From positions 1-64,000 of the forward strand of contig CADAGO010000005.1 in the NCBI GenBank assembly GCA_902787555.1: a stretch of 64,000 bases of DNA, in the 5' to 3' direction. The first letter of the stretch is position 1. Each line of letters starts with the position of its first letter. A model generated the notes under the pieces. It was not told where the DNA came from, made no database searches, and saw nothing but the letters and a program-made list of their open reading frames with translations. Below are positions 7,275-17,189 of this stretch, piece after piece. The stretch comes from an uncultured Bacteroidales bacterium. GTDB lineage: Bacteria; Bacteroidota; Bacteroidia; Bacteroidales; Bacteroidaceae. Both the position numbers and the translations under genes were made by a program.

Positions 7275-8051
7275 TCAATCCGTGAGTTTTATTTTCTTTA
7301 TTTCCTGCTTGGTGTTGAGTGAGAAGTCACCTTGCATGATCCAATTATAATAGCCAGGTTCTCTATCTAATACTTCTTTTACTACCTGACCCTTATATTT
7401 ACCGAAATTGAATACCTTCTGTCCTTTATCGTTCTTAATGATTCGTCCTGCAAAATCAACATAATTAGTATTGGATGAGAATTCAGACAGTTTTTCAATA
7501 TCATTGGGAAGGTCTTTATAGAAGTCGAGTTGAGCTTCCAATACATCGACAGTAGCACGCGTATCAGCCAATGCAGAATGTGCATTCTCCAAATCTTTCT
7601 TGCAATAGAACTTATATGCAGCTGAGAGGGTACGCTGTTCCATTTTCTTGAAGATGACGCATACATCGACAAACTTACTGTTTGAAAGATCTAAATTGAT
7701 GCCTACACGCAGAAACTCTTCTACCAACAAAGGAATATCGAAATAATTGGAATTATAGCCTGCCAAGTCGCTGTCGCTCAATACTTCGATAAGTTCGCTA
7801 GCTATGTCCTTGAACGTAGGACAGTCCTTCACATCATCATCATAGATGCCATGAATGGCAGATGCCTGTTCTGGAATGTGAATGGTACGGCCTAATGCAT
7901 CAACAGGCTTGATTCGCATAGACTGCGATTTCTCATTGCCACACGGGTAAAGCTTAATGTAGCAAAGTTCCACAATATGGTCCCTTGCTACATCAGTTCC
8001 TGTAGTCTCCAAATCGAAGAATACAATGGGTTTATTTAAGTTTAGTTTCAT
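7275..8051 (-). CDS. DnaQ-family 3'-5' exonuclease
   Basis: 258 residues. DEDDh exonuclease domain (about 8-175): ExoI FFDLETTGTD, ExoII GYNSNYFDIPLL, ExoIII HSALADTRAT. The C-terminal part (FNFGKYKGQVVKEV then PGYYNWIMQGDF) resembles the small DUF3820-type module often attached to such nucleases. Related to the epsilon proofreading subunit of DNA polymerase III, but free-standing. It starts 9 bases after the dnaN stop, so it is probably cotranscribed with dnaN, consistent with a replication or repair role. Confidence 0.9.
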   Translation of the reverse strand: MKLNLNKPIVFFDLETTGTDVARDHIVELCYIKLYPCGNEKSQSMRIKPVDALGRTIHIPEQASAIHGIYDDDVKDCPTFKDIASELIEVLSDSDLAGYNSNYFDIPLLVEEFLRVGINLDLSNSKFVDVCVIFKKMEQRTLSAAYKFYCKKDLENAHSALADTRATVDVLEAQLDFYKDLPNDIEKLSEFSSNTNYVDFAGRIIKNDKGQKVFNFGKYKGQVVKEVLDREPGYYNWIMQGDFSLNTKQEIKKIKLTD

Positions 8052-8060
8052 TGAAATAAC

Positions 8061-9185
8061 TTAGTCATTCAACATCATTGGCATGAGCAACATTAACAGG
8101 TCTTCGTTCTCTTCTTGCTGAGCAGGAAGGATGACACCAGCACGACTTGGGTCAGCCAATTCAAAGATTACTTCTTGTGAACTAATGCTGTTGAGGATAT
8201 CTACAAGGAAAGGACCTTTGAAACCAATGTTCATTGGATTACCTTCGTATTCGCAAGTGATGCTTTCTTCAGCATTGGTAGCAAATTCATTATCTTGAGA
8301 TGAAACAATCAATGTATTATTTGACAGTCTTACCTTAATGAGGTTAGTACTCTGATTAGCAAATACCAATACACGACGCAGTGCGCTAATGAGTGACTGA
8401 CGGTCAATGCGAACCTTGAATGGATTGTCCTTAGGAATCACAGAGTTGTAGTTGGGATAGCGTCCCTCAATCAAGCGACAGCTTAACACATAGTTCTCAA
8501 TGCTAATCTCTGCAAAATTAGTATCAAGCTTAATGGTAGCTTCGCTTTCGTTCTTTACCAAGATGTCCTTCAATGTCTTAGCAGGTTTCTTTGGCATGAT
8601 GAATGATGTACTCTGCTCGCTATGAGTAGTAAAGTTACGATTGCGTACTAACTTATGTCCATCACTTGCAACAAAGGTAATGCTATCGGGCATGATATCG
8701 AAATAGATACCATTCATAACAGGACGCAGTTCATCGTCAGCTGTAGCAAACAAGGCTTTGTTGATACCGTTGAACAATGAATTATTGTCAATTGTAACCA
8801 CCTGAGCATCTGCGCTGACACCTCTCATTTCAGGGAAATCCTCACCACTTTGACCAGTAAACTCACACTTACCATTCTGATACTTGATGATAACCTTGAA
8901 ATCATCATCGTTGATGGTAATTTTCACAGGCTGATCAGCTATTTCTTTCAGTCCATTGATAATTTGGGTAGCATTAAGGGCAAAACGGCCATTTCCCTCA
9001 GCTGAATTGACTTCAAGTGAGGAAACCAATGTGATATCACCATCCGATGCTGTCATCTTCAAGATATTATCTTGAAGCTCAAAGAGAATGCTATCGAGAA
9101 TTGACAAGGAATTCTTTGAATTGAGAACTCTGTTTAAGGTCTGTAAACGATTACAGATTGTAGTACTGGAAACTTTGAAATTCAT
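8061..9185 (-). CDS. dnaN: DNA polymerase III beta subunit (sliding clamp)
   Basis: 374 residues, normal length for the family. The N-terminus (MNFKVSSTTICNRLQTLNRV), the central ATDDELRPVMNGIYFD and SDGHKLVR, the ELMIPKK-like FIMPKKPAKTL, RLIEGRYPNY, and the C-terminal ML-rich end (LLMLLMPMML) are all hallmarks of DnaN. It forms a ring on DNA that tethers the polymerase and other partners. First gene of a run with the exonuclease and coaC/coaB. dnaA is not in this window, so the gene is not at the classical dnaA-dnaN origin arrangement. Confidence 0.97.
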   Translation of the reverse strand: MNFKVSSTTICNRLQTLNRVLNSKNSLSILDSILFELQDNILKMTASDGDITLVSSLEVNSAEGNGRFALNATQIINGLKEIADQPVKITINDDDFKVIIKYQNGKCEFTGQSGEDFPEMRGVSADAQVVTIDNNSLFNGINKALFATADDELRPVMNGIYFDIMPDSITFVASDGHKLVRNRNFTTHSEQSTSFIMPKKPAKTLKDILVKNESEATIKLDTNFAEISIENYVLSCRLIEGRYPNYNSVIPKDNPFKVRIDRQSLISALRRVLVFANQSTNLIKVRLSNNTLIVSSQDNEFATNAEESITCEYEGNPMNIGFKGPFLVDILNSISSQEVIFELADPSRAGVILPAQQEENEDLLMLLMPMMLND

Positions 9186-9253
9186 ATAATGTTATTTGAT
9201 TTAATTACTCTTCTTTTAAGCACATATTTTCACCTCATCGGCACTTTGGACTA

Positions 9254-9261
9254 CAAATTTA
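9254..9261 (-). promoter_or_regulatory. -7 element of the dnaN promoter
   Basis: TAAATTTG on the minus strand, about 70 bases before the dnaN ATG. The -33 position has only weak TTC-type matches. Confidence 0.4.
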
Positions 9262-9303
9262 ACTAATAGTTTTGAATTATTGAAAGAAATCTTATGAAAA
9301 TTA

Positions 9304-9333
9304 TTGTAGTTGCACGAATTTTTCGTAAATTCG
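9304..9333 (+). promoter_or_regulatory. Promoter of the DUF3127 gene
   Basis: TTG (9304-9306), 19-base spacer, TAAATTCG (9326-9333), a near-consensus Bacteroidetes promoter ending 21 bases before the ATG. It forms a divergent pair with the dnaN promoter. Confidence 0.55.
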
Positions 9334-9354
9334 CATGTTTTTTAAGTAATAAAT

Positions 9355-9738
9355 ATGGAATTAACAGGAAAAGTAATTGCTGTGCTCGATGCAAGAGGCG
9401 GCATATCAAAGTCAACAGGCAATCCTTGGAAAATGCAGGATTATGTGATTGAAACCAACGAGCAATATCCACGTCGTATGTGTTTCAATGTGTTTGGAGA
9501 AGACAAAATCAATCAGTTTAACATTCAGGTTGGCGAAGAGATAACAGTTTCGTTTGACATCAATGCCCGTGAATATCAGGGACGCTGGTATAATGATATT
9601 CGTGCATGGAAAGTAGACAGAGTCACTGCAGACCAGCAGGCTGCTCCTGCAACAGAGGTACCGACGCCAACAGCTGCTCCTATAGAGCCTATGCCTACTT
9701 TTGAGTCAGAAGATTCAACTGACGATTTGCCTTTCTAA
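9355..9738 (+). CDS. DUF3127 domain protein (OB-fold-like)
   Basis: 127 residues. The N-terminal about 90 residues match the DUF3127 pattern I recall from Bacteroidetes: MELTGKVIAVLD, QDYVIETNEQYPRRMCFNVFGEDK, VSFDINAREYQGRWYNDIRAWKV. The pattern resembles a single-strand-binding OB fold, including an SSB-like acidic tail ending DSTDDLPF. That end strongly resembles the SSB C-terminal tip (DDDIPF), which recruits partner proteins, so a role in DNA metabolism is a reasonable inference. It sits divergently beside dnaN. Its stop is one base from the stop of the convergent pectinesterase gene. Confidence 0.9.
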   Translation: MELTGKVIAVLDARGGISKSTGNPWKMQDYVIETNEQYPRRMCFNVFGEDKINQFNIQVGEEITVSFDINAREYQGRWYNDIRAWKVDRVTADQQAAPATEVPTPTAAPIEPMPTFESEDSTDDLPF

Positions 9739-9739
9739 A

Positions 9740-11035
9740 TCAACGGAAAGGATAGACCACTTCATCACTACGAGGACCTAAGCCTCCATACCAGTTGGCA
9801 CAGCGTACACTATAACATGCTCCTTCGTATGTTTGGCCTACGTTGTAGGTTGGTTGAGTGGTGAAAGCAATGATTTTGCGGTCTCTGCATATAGCATAGC
9901 ATCCAGCTTCTGGAATATCTTCCCAAGTAATGACCTTACCTTTGGCTTTCAGCACAGGAGGGCGTACTTGGGATGCTTTGTCTTCAGGATACCATCCTGG
10001 GAATACTTTATCTACAGTATAGGCTTCTGCCTCTTCATCTGTCAGGTAGGGCTTATAGCCTACCTGAACAGGCTGCCCATTCGTGTTATTGAAGACAGTC
10101 TTTCGTTTGCTCATATCAAGCAAGCTGAAATAGCCGTCTGTACTGTTGTATTCAGCAAACAAGGCAGGAACTGTTCCATGCATCTCACACCAACCTTCAG
10201 GTGAAGGAGTGACATTCATCGAACAATTGAGGAATACACAACGTGGCGCATTCTTCCAAGGACGGCCTAAATGGAACTTGCCATTCTGGTCGGTATCTCC
10301 ATCGATGTAGCAATCAGCAAACACATATCCATACTTGCTGCCTGCTGCAGTTGCGGGAGCAGTAATCACATCTCTGCTGCCTGTCTTCCCACGAGCAAGC
10401 AAACGGATGTCACAATGGTTGAAATAGACAGTTCCTCCTCCGCAGATGAAATCCACTGTTCCACTGATGCGGCAATCTTCCAAATAAGTGGTGCCTCCAT
10501 CATTCGTATAGTATGTATCCTGTGTGCTCAGCAGACTTACGTTTTTAAGGATGTTGCCTTGACAATTCTTCTCATTGAGAGCTACTGCACGATTGGCAAA
10601 GGCATTGGGGTCGTTCTTGTAATTTGACCAGAACTCAATATCTTGAATATAGGTATTGTCGGCTCCTTTACAAAAGAGGGTACTTGTGATGCTGATGCCT
10701 TCGTGTTGTGGACAGTTCTCTATCTGGGTGGTTTGCCAACTGTCACCTATGATAGAAGTGTTGGGAGCCGTGAGGGTAGTCATAGGACTTGGAAATTCCA
10801 CTCTTACTCCATTCTCAACAGTAGAGATGATGTTGCCCTCACCTTTTATTCTATGATAGTTGGCACGTACGAATATCCTGAATCTGCGCTGCTTATCTGC
10901 CCTGTTGTTTGCAGCCTGAATGGCTTGCACAAAGTTTCCATTATCAGGCACAATGAAGTCGTATGTCCATTTATTTTGTGCCTTACATATCAAGGAAAGG
11001 GTACAGAGGGCTATCGTCAATATAAAAGGTTTCAT
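9740..11035 (-). CDS. Secreted pectinesterase (CE8)
   Basis: 431 residues with a signal peptide (cleavage near ICKAQ). Removes methyl groups from pectin. Right-handed beta-helix family with the diagnostic motifs STQDTYYTNDG (catalytic Asp), GTVDFICGGGTVYF (second Asp) and LGRPWKNAPR (catalytic Arg). The C-terminal about 90 residues (from about 345) form a separate fibronectin-like module (VITWEDIPEAGCYAICRD, ending DEVVYPF), as in other Bacteroidetes pectinases. Its ATG overlaps the stop of the upstream CotH gene (ATGA), so it ends the dxs-trkA-trkH-yifB-cotH run. No pectate lyase or SusC/D pair adjoins it. Confidence 0.93.
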   Translation of the reverse strand: MKPFILTIALCTLSLICKAQNKWTYDFIVPDNGNFVQAIQAANNRADKQRRFRIFVRANYHRIKGEGNIISTVENGVRVEFPSPMTTLTAPNTSIIGDSWQTTQIENCPQHEGISITSTLFCKGADNTYIQDIEFWSNYKNDPNAFANRAVALNEKNCQGNILKNVSLLSTQDTYYTNDGGTTYLEDCRISGTVDFICGGGTVYFNHCDIRLLARGKTGSRDVITAPATAAGSKYGYVFADCYIDGDTDQNGKFHLGRPWKNAPRCVFLNCSMNVTPSPEGWCEMHGTVPALFAEYNSTDGYFSLLDMSKRKTVFNNTNGQPVQVGYKPYLTDEEAEAYTVDKVFPGWYPEDKASQVRPPVLKAKGKVITWEDIPEAGCYAICRDRKIIAFTTQPTYNVGQTYEGACYSVRCANWYGGLGPRSDEVVYPFR

Positions 11036-12741
11036 TTCACAAAATACTTTTTACCGTTGATGATTACGATTCCTTTATGCGATGAGTTCACTTGAATACC
11101 TGAGATGGTGTATCTGTGGTAGATAGCAACATCATTGGTAGGTACACAGATGTCAGAAGTAGGTCTTTCACCATAAAAATACAGATCCAAGAACTGCAAC
11201 CTATGATCCAGCCAATCAATGATATAAGCATATTCTTCCTTAAAATTCAAGTCTAATTCCGCAATGTCACTATCTCCACTCCAACGCTGTTCCTCGCGTG
11301 CAGCTGCTCCACTATGAGTCATTAAGTCATAGTAATGACCATAAAGAGATGTCAGATAATCTAATGAAAAATAGTTTTTCCGCAGTTCTTTATATCGATT
11401 TCCCAATTTCTGCCAATAGTTATCTGCATTGGTTTCTATCAGTCTTATTCCAATATTGGTTGTGTTGAGAATAGCAAAATCGTATGCTACATAGTCGGGA
11501 CGTAATGGATCGTCTGTTATATTCTGTCCTACTGTGCTGTCCATATCCCATAAAGCAGGAGTGATTTTCTGAGACTTTTGCTTGTCATACACAGCCCAAT
11601 AGAGGTTTTTTCCACATAGGTCGTATGCATTGAGCAGGTTGGCAAACAGATAATAATCGATATAGGCAGGTATATCAATATATTTATCAATCTCTGCTGC
11701 AAAATTTTGATTGGTTGAATCACCCACAAAGCAGATGGCATTGTATAAGGTGCTATAGTCGGATGGACAAACATCTTCTATCTTGGGATACTTCAACTCA
11801 AACACGTCCCATGTAGGTTGTGTGTTGTCGTACATCGTTTCAGGATAATCCCAAAATGTAGCATATCCCCATCCTGCCGCCTTCCATAGTCCACCGTGTA
11901 TTTGAGAGGTACTCTCATTATATTTTTTCAGTTTCAACTGTTTCCTGTCGATGGGTTCACAAAAATTGTAGATACCCTGATATTCATCATTCAGAAATAA
12001 CTCTACGACCTCTCCTCTTGAGGCGGTATGTACATCTGATGTGAGTGACGCATAGTATGGTTTTACAGCAAAGTCATTCCATAGTTTTGATGCGACCAGA
12101 TTGCGCAGTCGGAACATATCAACCTGACCTGCATCGAGAATCCAGTCATCATCATTTCGTAGGGAAAAGAAAGAATAGTCTTTTTCTACTCCCCTATCAT
12201 CCACAAATTGTATCTTATAGTTCTTTTTGTGTCTTTCCAATGCTTTGGAAGTTCCACCTCGCCATTTGATATTTGCCTTCATGGTTTGCTGAGCTTTTCC
12301 TGGCATCTGTAAATGAACCCCGCCCAATGAACTCTCAGCGCCAAACTCTCCTGTAAGGTGCAGAATAGGAAGATAAGTAAATGCCAACTTGTAGTCTGTA
12401 GAATCACCGTCAATGAAAGCACGAATGCTATATACACTGTTCTGTTGAATATTATGAAAAATAATGGTTTGATGAATGGGTTGTCCTTCAACAGAAGCAT
12501 TCTGCCAAGAAGAATTGGTAGTCAGCGATACAGTAGCCTGATAGTCTATTCCCCAATAACTCTGTGGAATAGAAATCAAGAAAGAATGGGTTCGCTGATC
12601 ATATTTCGGCTCTATACCATTGATGAGGAACTGAGCATGCGTACAGATGCAACACATAAGTACGGTTCCCGTTATCAAGAATCGTAATCCAGAATACAAA
12701 TTCAGGCATCTGAAACTTTTGCTCAAAGAATTCATCATCAT
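11032..12741 (-). CDS. Secreted CotH kinase family protein with C-terminal sorting-like tail
   Basis: 569 residues from the ATG at 12741; two further ATGs follow at once, and an upstream TTG would overlap yifB. A signal-anchor-like hydrophobic stretch (LRFLITGTVLMCCICTHA) precedes the mature part. CotH family motifs: KWRGGTS, KKNYKIQFVDDRG, LRNDDDWILDA, RLRNLVASKLWNDF, EYQGIYNFCEPIDR, CGKNLYWAVYD and PALWDMDSTVG (metal-binding DxD-like). The C-terminus (YTISGIQVNSSHKG then VIINGKKYFVK) matches tails on other secreted proteins in this window. In Bacillus CotH phosphorylates coat proteins; targets in Bacteroidetes are unknown. Cotranscribed with the pectinesterase. Confidence 0.9.
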   Translation of the reverse strand: MMMNSLSKSFRCLNLYSGLRFLITGTVLMCCICTHAQFLINGIEPKYDQRTHSFLISIPQSYWGIDYQATVSLTTNSSWQNASVEGQPIHQTIIFHNIQQNSVYSIRAFIDGDSTDYKLAFTYLPILHLTGEFGAESSLGGVHLQMPGKAQQTMKANIKWRGGTSKALERHKKNYKIQFVDDRGVEKDYSFFSLRNDDDWILDAGQVDMFRLRNLVASKLWNDFAVKPYYASLTSDVHTASRGEVVELFLNDEYQGIYNFCEPIDRKQLKLKKYNESTSQIHGGLWKAAGWGYATFWDYPETMYDNTQPTWDVFELKYPKIEDVCPSDYSTLYNAICFVGDSTNQNFAAEIDKYIDIPAYIDYYLFANLLNAYDLCGKNLYWAVYDKQKSQKITPALWDMDSTVGQNITDDPLRPDYVAYDFAILNTTNIGIRLIETNADNYWQKLGNRYKELRKNYFSLDYLTSLYGHYYDLMTHSGAAAREEQRWSGDSDIAELDLNFKEEYAYIIDWLDHRLQFLDLYFYGERPTSDICVPTNDVAIYHRYTISGIQVNSSHKGIVIINGKKYFVK

Positions 12742-12752
12742 ATAGAACAGTT

Positions 12753-14297
12753 TTATTCTATCCAACTGTCACGGTCCAGATTTCTGTAGCCAATGGCTTC
12801 GCCAATATGGTTGGAGAGAATTTGTTCTGAACCTTCAAGGTCGGCAATGGTACGAGCAACTTTAAGAATGCGGTTGTAGGCACGAGCAGAGAGGTTTAGA
12901 CGGCGCATGGCATCACGCAGGCGGTCTGTACTTTGTTCGTCTAACTGAGCATACTTTTGCAACAGTGCATTTGTCATTTGGGCATTACAGTGGATTCCTT
13001 TCACATGCTTATAGCGCTCTTCCTGAATCTTTCGTGCGTGGATGACTCGCTCTCTGATAACTGCAGAAGACTCTCCCTTAGGGGATGTAGCTATATCTTC
13101 GAACGGCACACTTTGCACTTCCACTTGTATATCTATACGGTCCATCAAAGGCCCACTGATCTTATTCATGTATTTCTGAATCTGTGCAGGCGTACACATA
13201 CAAGGGTGTGTTGGATGATTATGATAGCCGCAAGGACAAGGGTTCATCGATGCTACCAACATAAACGAGCAAGGCATTGTGATATTATACTTGGCTCTTG
13301 AGATGGAGATAACCCTGTCTTCAAGTGGTTGGCGCAGGGTCTCAAGGACTGATTTTGAGAACTCTGTGAATTCATCAAGAAACAGAACCCCATTATGTGC
13401 CAAACAGATTTCGCCAGGCATGAAATTGGTGCCTCCACCAACCAGAGCCACATCAGAGATGGTGTGATGAGGTGAGCGGAATGGACGCTGGGTGATGAGT
13501 GATGTCTGTTTATTGAGTTTTCCTGCCACACTATGTATCTGAGTAGTTTCCAGACTTTCTGCCAAGGACAATGGAGGTAAAATAGAGGGCAGACGTTTTG
13601 CCATCATGGATTTACCACAACCAGGACTACCTACAAGGATGATGTTGTGTCCACCAGCTGCAGCAACTTCAAAAGCACGTTTCACATTTTCCTGACCTTT
13701 CACCTCATCGAAATCAAAGTCAAACGATGACTGATTGGCATAAAACTCTTCACGTGTGTTGACGATAGTTGGTTCAAGCAAAGTGGTACCCGACAGGAAC
13801 CCTATCACGTCCTGTATATGCTTGATGCCATAGACTTTCAGTTTATTGACAACAGCTGCTTCACGAACATTGTCTTCTGGTACGAACAATCCTTCGTACC
13901 CCATTTCCCGAGCCTTGATAGCAATGGGCAGCATTCCCTTGACAGGTTGAATGCTTCCGTCGAGACTCAGCTCTCCCACAAACATATATCTTTCGATATT
14001 TTCAACCTGAATGGTTTCAGTAGAAAGTAAAATTCCTATGGCAATAGGCAAATCGAAACCCGACCCTTCTTTCTTTACATCAGCAGGAGCCATATTGACA
14101 ACGATCTGCTTCATATAGATCTTGTAGCCATTTGTTTCCAGTGCTGATAAAACACGTTCCTGGCTTTCACGTACTGCCACATCAGGAATACCCACAATGA
14201 TAAAACGGGGCTGTGGACATGATGTAACGTTGACTTCAATCGTTACAGGAAGTGCTTCTAATCCCTTGAGTGTGGCTGAAGATACTTTTGCAATCAT
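12753..14297 (-). CDS. YifB/ComM family Mg-chelatase-like AAA+ ATPase
   Basis: 514 residues from the ATG at 14297, which overlaps the trkH stop by one base (TAATG) and follows a GGAGG. Order: N-terminal Lon-protease-like fold (about 20-175), AAA+ module with Walker A VGSPGCGKSMMAKR, Walker B GVLFLDEFTEF, and the MgChl sensor region SMNPCPCGYHNH, then a C-terminal lid with SARAYNRILKVARTIADLEG. ComM is a branch-migration helicase that aids natural transformation in Haemophilus and Vibrio; whether this organism is competent cannot be judged here. Sits in the dxs-trk operon. Confidence 0.93.
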   Translation of the reverse strand: MIAKVSSATLKGLEALPVTIEVNVTSCPQPRFIIVGIPDVAVRESQERVLSALETNGYKIYMKQIVVNMAPADVKKEGSGFDLPIAIGILLSTETIQVENIERYMFVGELSLDGSIQPVKGMLPIAIKAREMGYEGLFVPEDNVREAAVVNKLKVYGIKHIQDVIGFLSGTTLLEPTIVNTREEFYANQSSFDFDFDEVKGQENVKRAFEVAAAGGHNIILVGSPGCGKSMMAKRLPSILPPLSLAESLETTQIHSVAGKLNKQTSLITQRPFRSPHHTISDVALVGGGTNFMPGEICLAHNGVLFLDEFTEFSKSVLETLRQPLEDRVISISRAKYNITMPCSFMLVASMNPCPCGYHNHPTHPCMCTPAQIQKYMNKISGPLMDRIDIQVEVQSVPFEDIATSPKGESSAVIRERVIHARKIQEERYKHVKGIHCNAQMTNALLQKYAQLDEQSTDRLRDAMRRLNLSARAYNRILKVARTIADLEGSEQILSNHIGEAIGYRNLDRDSWIE

Positions 14298-15802
14298 TAT
14301 TCTTTCCTCCAAAAGCCTTTTGTGAAAATAATCAGGATAGGGAATATCTCAAGACGACCTATCAACATCAAGATAGAGCAGACTACTTTTGCCATAGGAC
14401 TGATAACAGCCCATGAGTGAGCAGGTCCATAATAGCCTAATGCCGGTCCTACATTGCTTAATGATGAGAGCGACAGACTGAATGCTTCTGTGAAATCCTG
14501 ACGCAAGATGAGTGAGAAATCGTAGATAGTCAAGTAGTCCTCGTCAACTCCACATAATACCAGGATAAATGCACCAAGGAATAATGACCCGACAAACAAG
14601 GAGACGAATGCCAGCAGGGTTTTCTGGATAGATGTAGGAATCACTTCTCCTCCAAGCTTTACTGGTGCGACAACTCTTGGATGCAAGATGCGCTTGAACT
14701 CATTATGAAGTCCTTCCCACAGAATGGCCCATCTGATACATTTAAAACCTCCTGAGGTAGAGCCTGAGCATGCTCCTGCAAACATGAGGAACATCAATAC
14801 TGGCATCAATACTTGCGGCCAAAGGGTGTAATCGTATGAAGCAAAACCTGTAGTGGTTTGTATAGATACGGTTGTGAAGATAGCCTGACGGAATGATAGT
14901 TCAAGGTCGCCTTGGTTGTCTTGAATCATCAGTGACACTGTACATACTGCTGTGGTGAGAGCTACAATAGCCAGATACATCCTCAACTCTGGATTTTGGA
15001 AAAACTTTCGGATTCTGCCTTTCAAGACGGTATAATATAATAAGGTGTAGTTCACACCAGAGAGGAACATGAAGACGGTTGTCACATATTCAATGGACTT
15101 TGAGTTCCATTGGTCATGAAAGAAAGCAGAGTGTGGCGAGAATCCACCTGTTCCTGTTGTTGTCATCGCAATGTTGACTGCATCGAATGCGCTCATGCCG
15201 CATATCAATAACGAAGCGATGCATAAGATGGTCAGCAGCAGATAAACAGAACCAATCCATTTTACTGCCACACTGATTCGTGGATGTATCTTCTCATGGA
15301 GCGGACCTGTTGTTTCGGCTGCAAACAATTTAACTTCTCCCACACCAAATGCAGGCAGGATGGCAAGTGTGAAGAAGATGATGCCGATACCACCTATCCA
15401 CTGAGTCACACTGCGCCAGAACAGAATCCCTTTGGGAAGTATATCTATGTTGTCGAAAATGGTTGCTCCGGTCGAAGTGAAACCCGACATGGTTTCGAAG
15501 AATGCACTTGCAACATCTGGAACGCAGTCGGTCAGGATGAATGGTATCATACCGATGAGGGAGAACACAAGCCATACCAATGATACTATCAGGTAGCCAT
15601 CTCTTCTGCCCATGTTTTTGCCAGAATTCCATCCGATGCCCCTACCTATGATGCCCAGTACCAATGTAATGATCAATGTCCATACGTAGGGCATAACATC
15701 CTCTTTGTAAATTAAGGCGACTCCCATCGTAATCAGCAACAGACCTGCTTCAATAAAGAGAAGCATGCCTAATACCTTGAATATTTGTCGCCAGTTTACC
15801 AT
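14297..15802 (-). CDS. trkH: Trk-type potassium uptake membrane subunit TrkH
   Basis: 501 residues, a polytopic inner-membrane protein with about 10-12 hydrophobic segments and the repeated P-loop signatures of the Trk/Ktr/HKT family: MSGFTSTGATIFD, MTTTGTGGFSPHSAFF, SIQTTTGFASYDY and SLSSLSNVGPALGY. It forms the potassium-conducting channel; TrkA, encoded just upstream (13-base gap), gates it. Conserved gene pair in Bacteroidetes, here between dxs-trkA and yifB. Confidence 0.95.
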   Translation of the reverse strand: MVNWRQIFKVLGMLLFIEAGLLLITMGVALIYKEDVMPYVWTLIITLVLGIIGRGIGWNSGKNMGRRDGYLIVSLVWLVFSLIGMIPFILTDCVPDVASAFFETMSGFTSTGATIFDNIDILPKGILFWRSVTQWIGGIGIIFFTLAILPAFGVGEVKLFAAETTGPLHEKIHPRISVAVKWIGSVYLLLTILCIASLLICGMSAFDAVNIAMTTTGTGGFSPHSAFFHDQWNSKSIEYVTTVFMFLSGVNYTLLYYTVLKGRIRKFFQNPELRMYLAIVALTTAVCTVSLMIQDNQGDLELSFRQAIFTTVSIQTTTGFASYDYTLWPQVLMPVLMFLMFAGACSGSTSGGFKCIRWAILWEGLHNEFKRILHPRVVAPVKLGGEVIPTSIQKTLLAFVSLFVGSLFLGAFILVLCGVDEDYLTIYDFSLILRQDFTEAFSLSLSSLSNVGPALGYYGPAHSWAVISPMAKVVCSILMLIGRLEIFPILIIFTKGFWRKE

Positions 15803-15815
15803 CGTTGACTACTGT

Positions 15816-17189
15816 TTAAGAGAAAAACCGTTCTATTTTCTTCAAGGTCTGACTGCCACAGAATACGACGACTCTGTCGCCTGCCAGTAACTGGGTCTTA
15901 CCTGATACAAGCTCGCCTCTTCCGTTGCGAATCATACCACCGATATTCACATCGTTTGGAATGCCGATATTCATAATTGGTTTTTTGGTGGCTTTTGAGC
16001 CTTCTTTGACAATGAATTCAGCTACATCAGCATCGGCAACAGTAAGCATCTTCACATTGTTGACATCGGCTTTCAGCAACATCTGATAGATATGGCTGGC
16101 AGCCAGCATCTTCTTGTTGATGACGGTACCTACATCAAGTGATTCCACCATATCTATGAAGGCAAGATTCTCCACTTGGGCATATGTGTTGCAAATGCCG
16201 TTTCGACGGGCTGCCATACATGCCAAGATGTTTTTCTCATCGTTATTGGTGAGGGCAGCAAAGGCTTCGATATGGTTATATCCCTCATCCTGCAAAAGGT
16301 CCAAATCATATCCATCTCCATTGAGAATCATGGTGCGATGCTTGGTAATGCGTCCTAACTCCTCACAACGGGCAATATCTTTCTCGATAATCTTTACAGA
16401 GTAGTTGTCTGGTATCTCTCCATCTGTTCTCACAGCCAATTTACCACCACCAATAATCATTACGTGTTTCACCTGTGGATAGTTGTCTTTGCCGGTCAGA
16501 TGCCTTATGTTGTTGATTTGGTCTCTGGTTGTCATAAAGAAAACAAGGTCGCGTGAGAGGATTTTCTCTTCACCACTTGGAATGATTGTTTCATCCTTAC
16601 GTTTGATGGCTACCACGTGGAACTGATGCCCATCCATACCGATTTCCCTCAATGTGCGGCCAATCAGCAGGTTCTTGGCATTGGTTTTCTGTTGTTTGTC
16701 GAGTGGGTTGATGGCATGCATCTTCACGCTGAGCAGTATTAAGTCGCCATCAAATTCCCATAGCTGACGAACCCAGCTGTAGCCAATCGAGGCTGCCAGT
16801 TCTTTGCCTGCCAAGTATTCAGGATAGATAAGCGAACTGATGCCTGCGTTTTCAAACAGTTTCTTGTTTTCTTCCGACAGGTATTCATAGTTATCAATAC
16901 GTGCTACAGTACGTTTGGCACCTAATTGCTTGGCCAGCATACAGCACAACAGGTTTTCGCTCTCATTCGGAGTGACAGCAATAAACAAATTGGCATTTTC
17001 GATTCCTGCCTGCTTCATTCCTTTGATGGAAGTTGGTGAGCAGACAAGGGTCATGATGTCAAGGTCGTTATTGAGCTTGGCAAGCCGTTCTTCTTGTTCG
17101 TCAATCAAGACGATGTCAAAGTTTTCTTTTGAGAGCATCTGTGCCAGGTGGGTACCTACAGCACCAGCTCCTGCAATCACTATCTTCAT
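15816..17189 (-). CDS. trkA: Trk potassium transport NAD-binding regulator TrkA
   Basis: 457 residues, cytoplasmic. Two tandem RCK units, each with a Rossmann domain and a TrkA_C domain. The first nucleotide-binding glycine motif is [13 protein letters not shown] (about 4-16) with acidic LIDEQEERL; the second is [11 protein letters not shown] (about 245). In the second the classical GxGxxG is altered to GGGKLA, as in other TrkA proteins. Controls TrkH in response to nucleotides. Its ATG overlaps the dxs stop by four bases (ATGA), so translation is likely coupled. Confidence 0.94.
   Translation of the reverse strand: MKIVIAGAGAVGTHLAQMLSKENFDIVLIDEQEERLAKLNNDLDIMTLVCSPTSIKGMKQAGIENANLFIAVTPNESENLLCCMLAKQLGAKRTVARIDNYEYLSEENKKLFENAGISSLIYPEYLAGKELAASIGYSWVRQLWEFDGDLILLSVKMHAINPLDKQQKTNAKNLLIGRTLREIGMDGHQFHVVAIKRKDETIIPSGEEKILSRDLVFFMTTRDQINNIRHLTGKDNYPQVKHVMIIGGGKLAVRTDGEIPDNYSVKIIEKDIARCEELGRITKHRTMILNGDGYDLDLLQDEGYNHIEAFAALTNNDEKNILACMAARRNGICNTYAQVENLAFIDMVESLDVGTVINKKMLAASHIYQMLLKADVNNVKMLTVADADVAEFIVKEGSKATKKPIMNIGIPNDVNIGGMIRNGRGELVSGKTQLLAGDRVVVFCGSQTLKKIERFFS

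Noticed and set aside
8061-9354. Replication origin near dnaN
   Set aside because: dnaA is absent and I saw no cluster of DnaA boxes (TTATCCACA) in the 169-bp divergent region.
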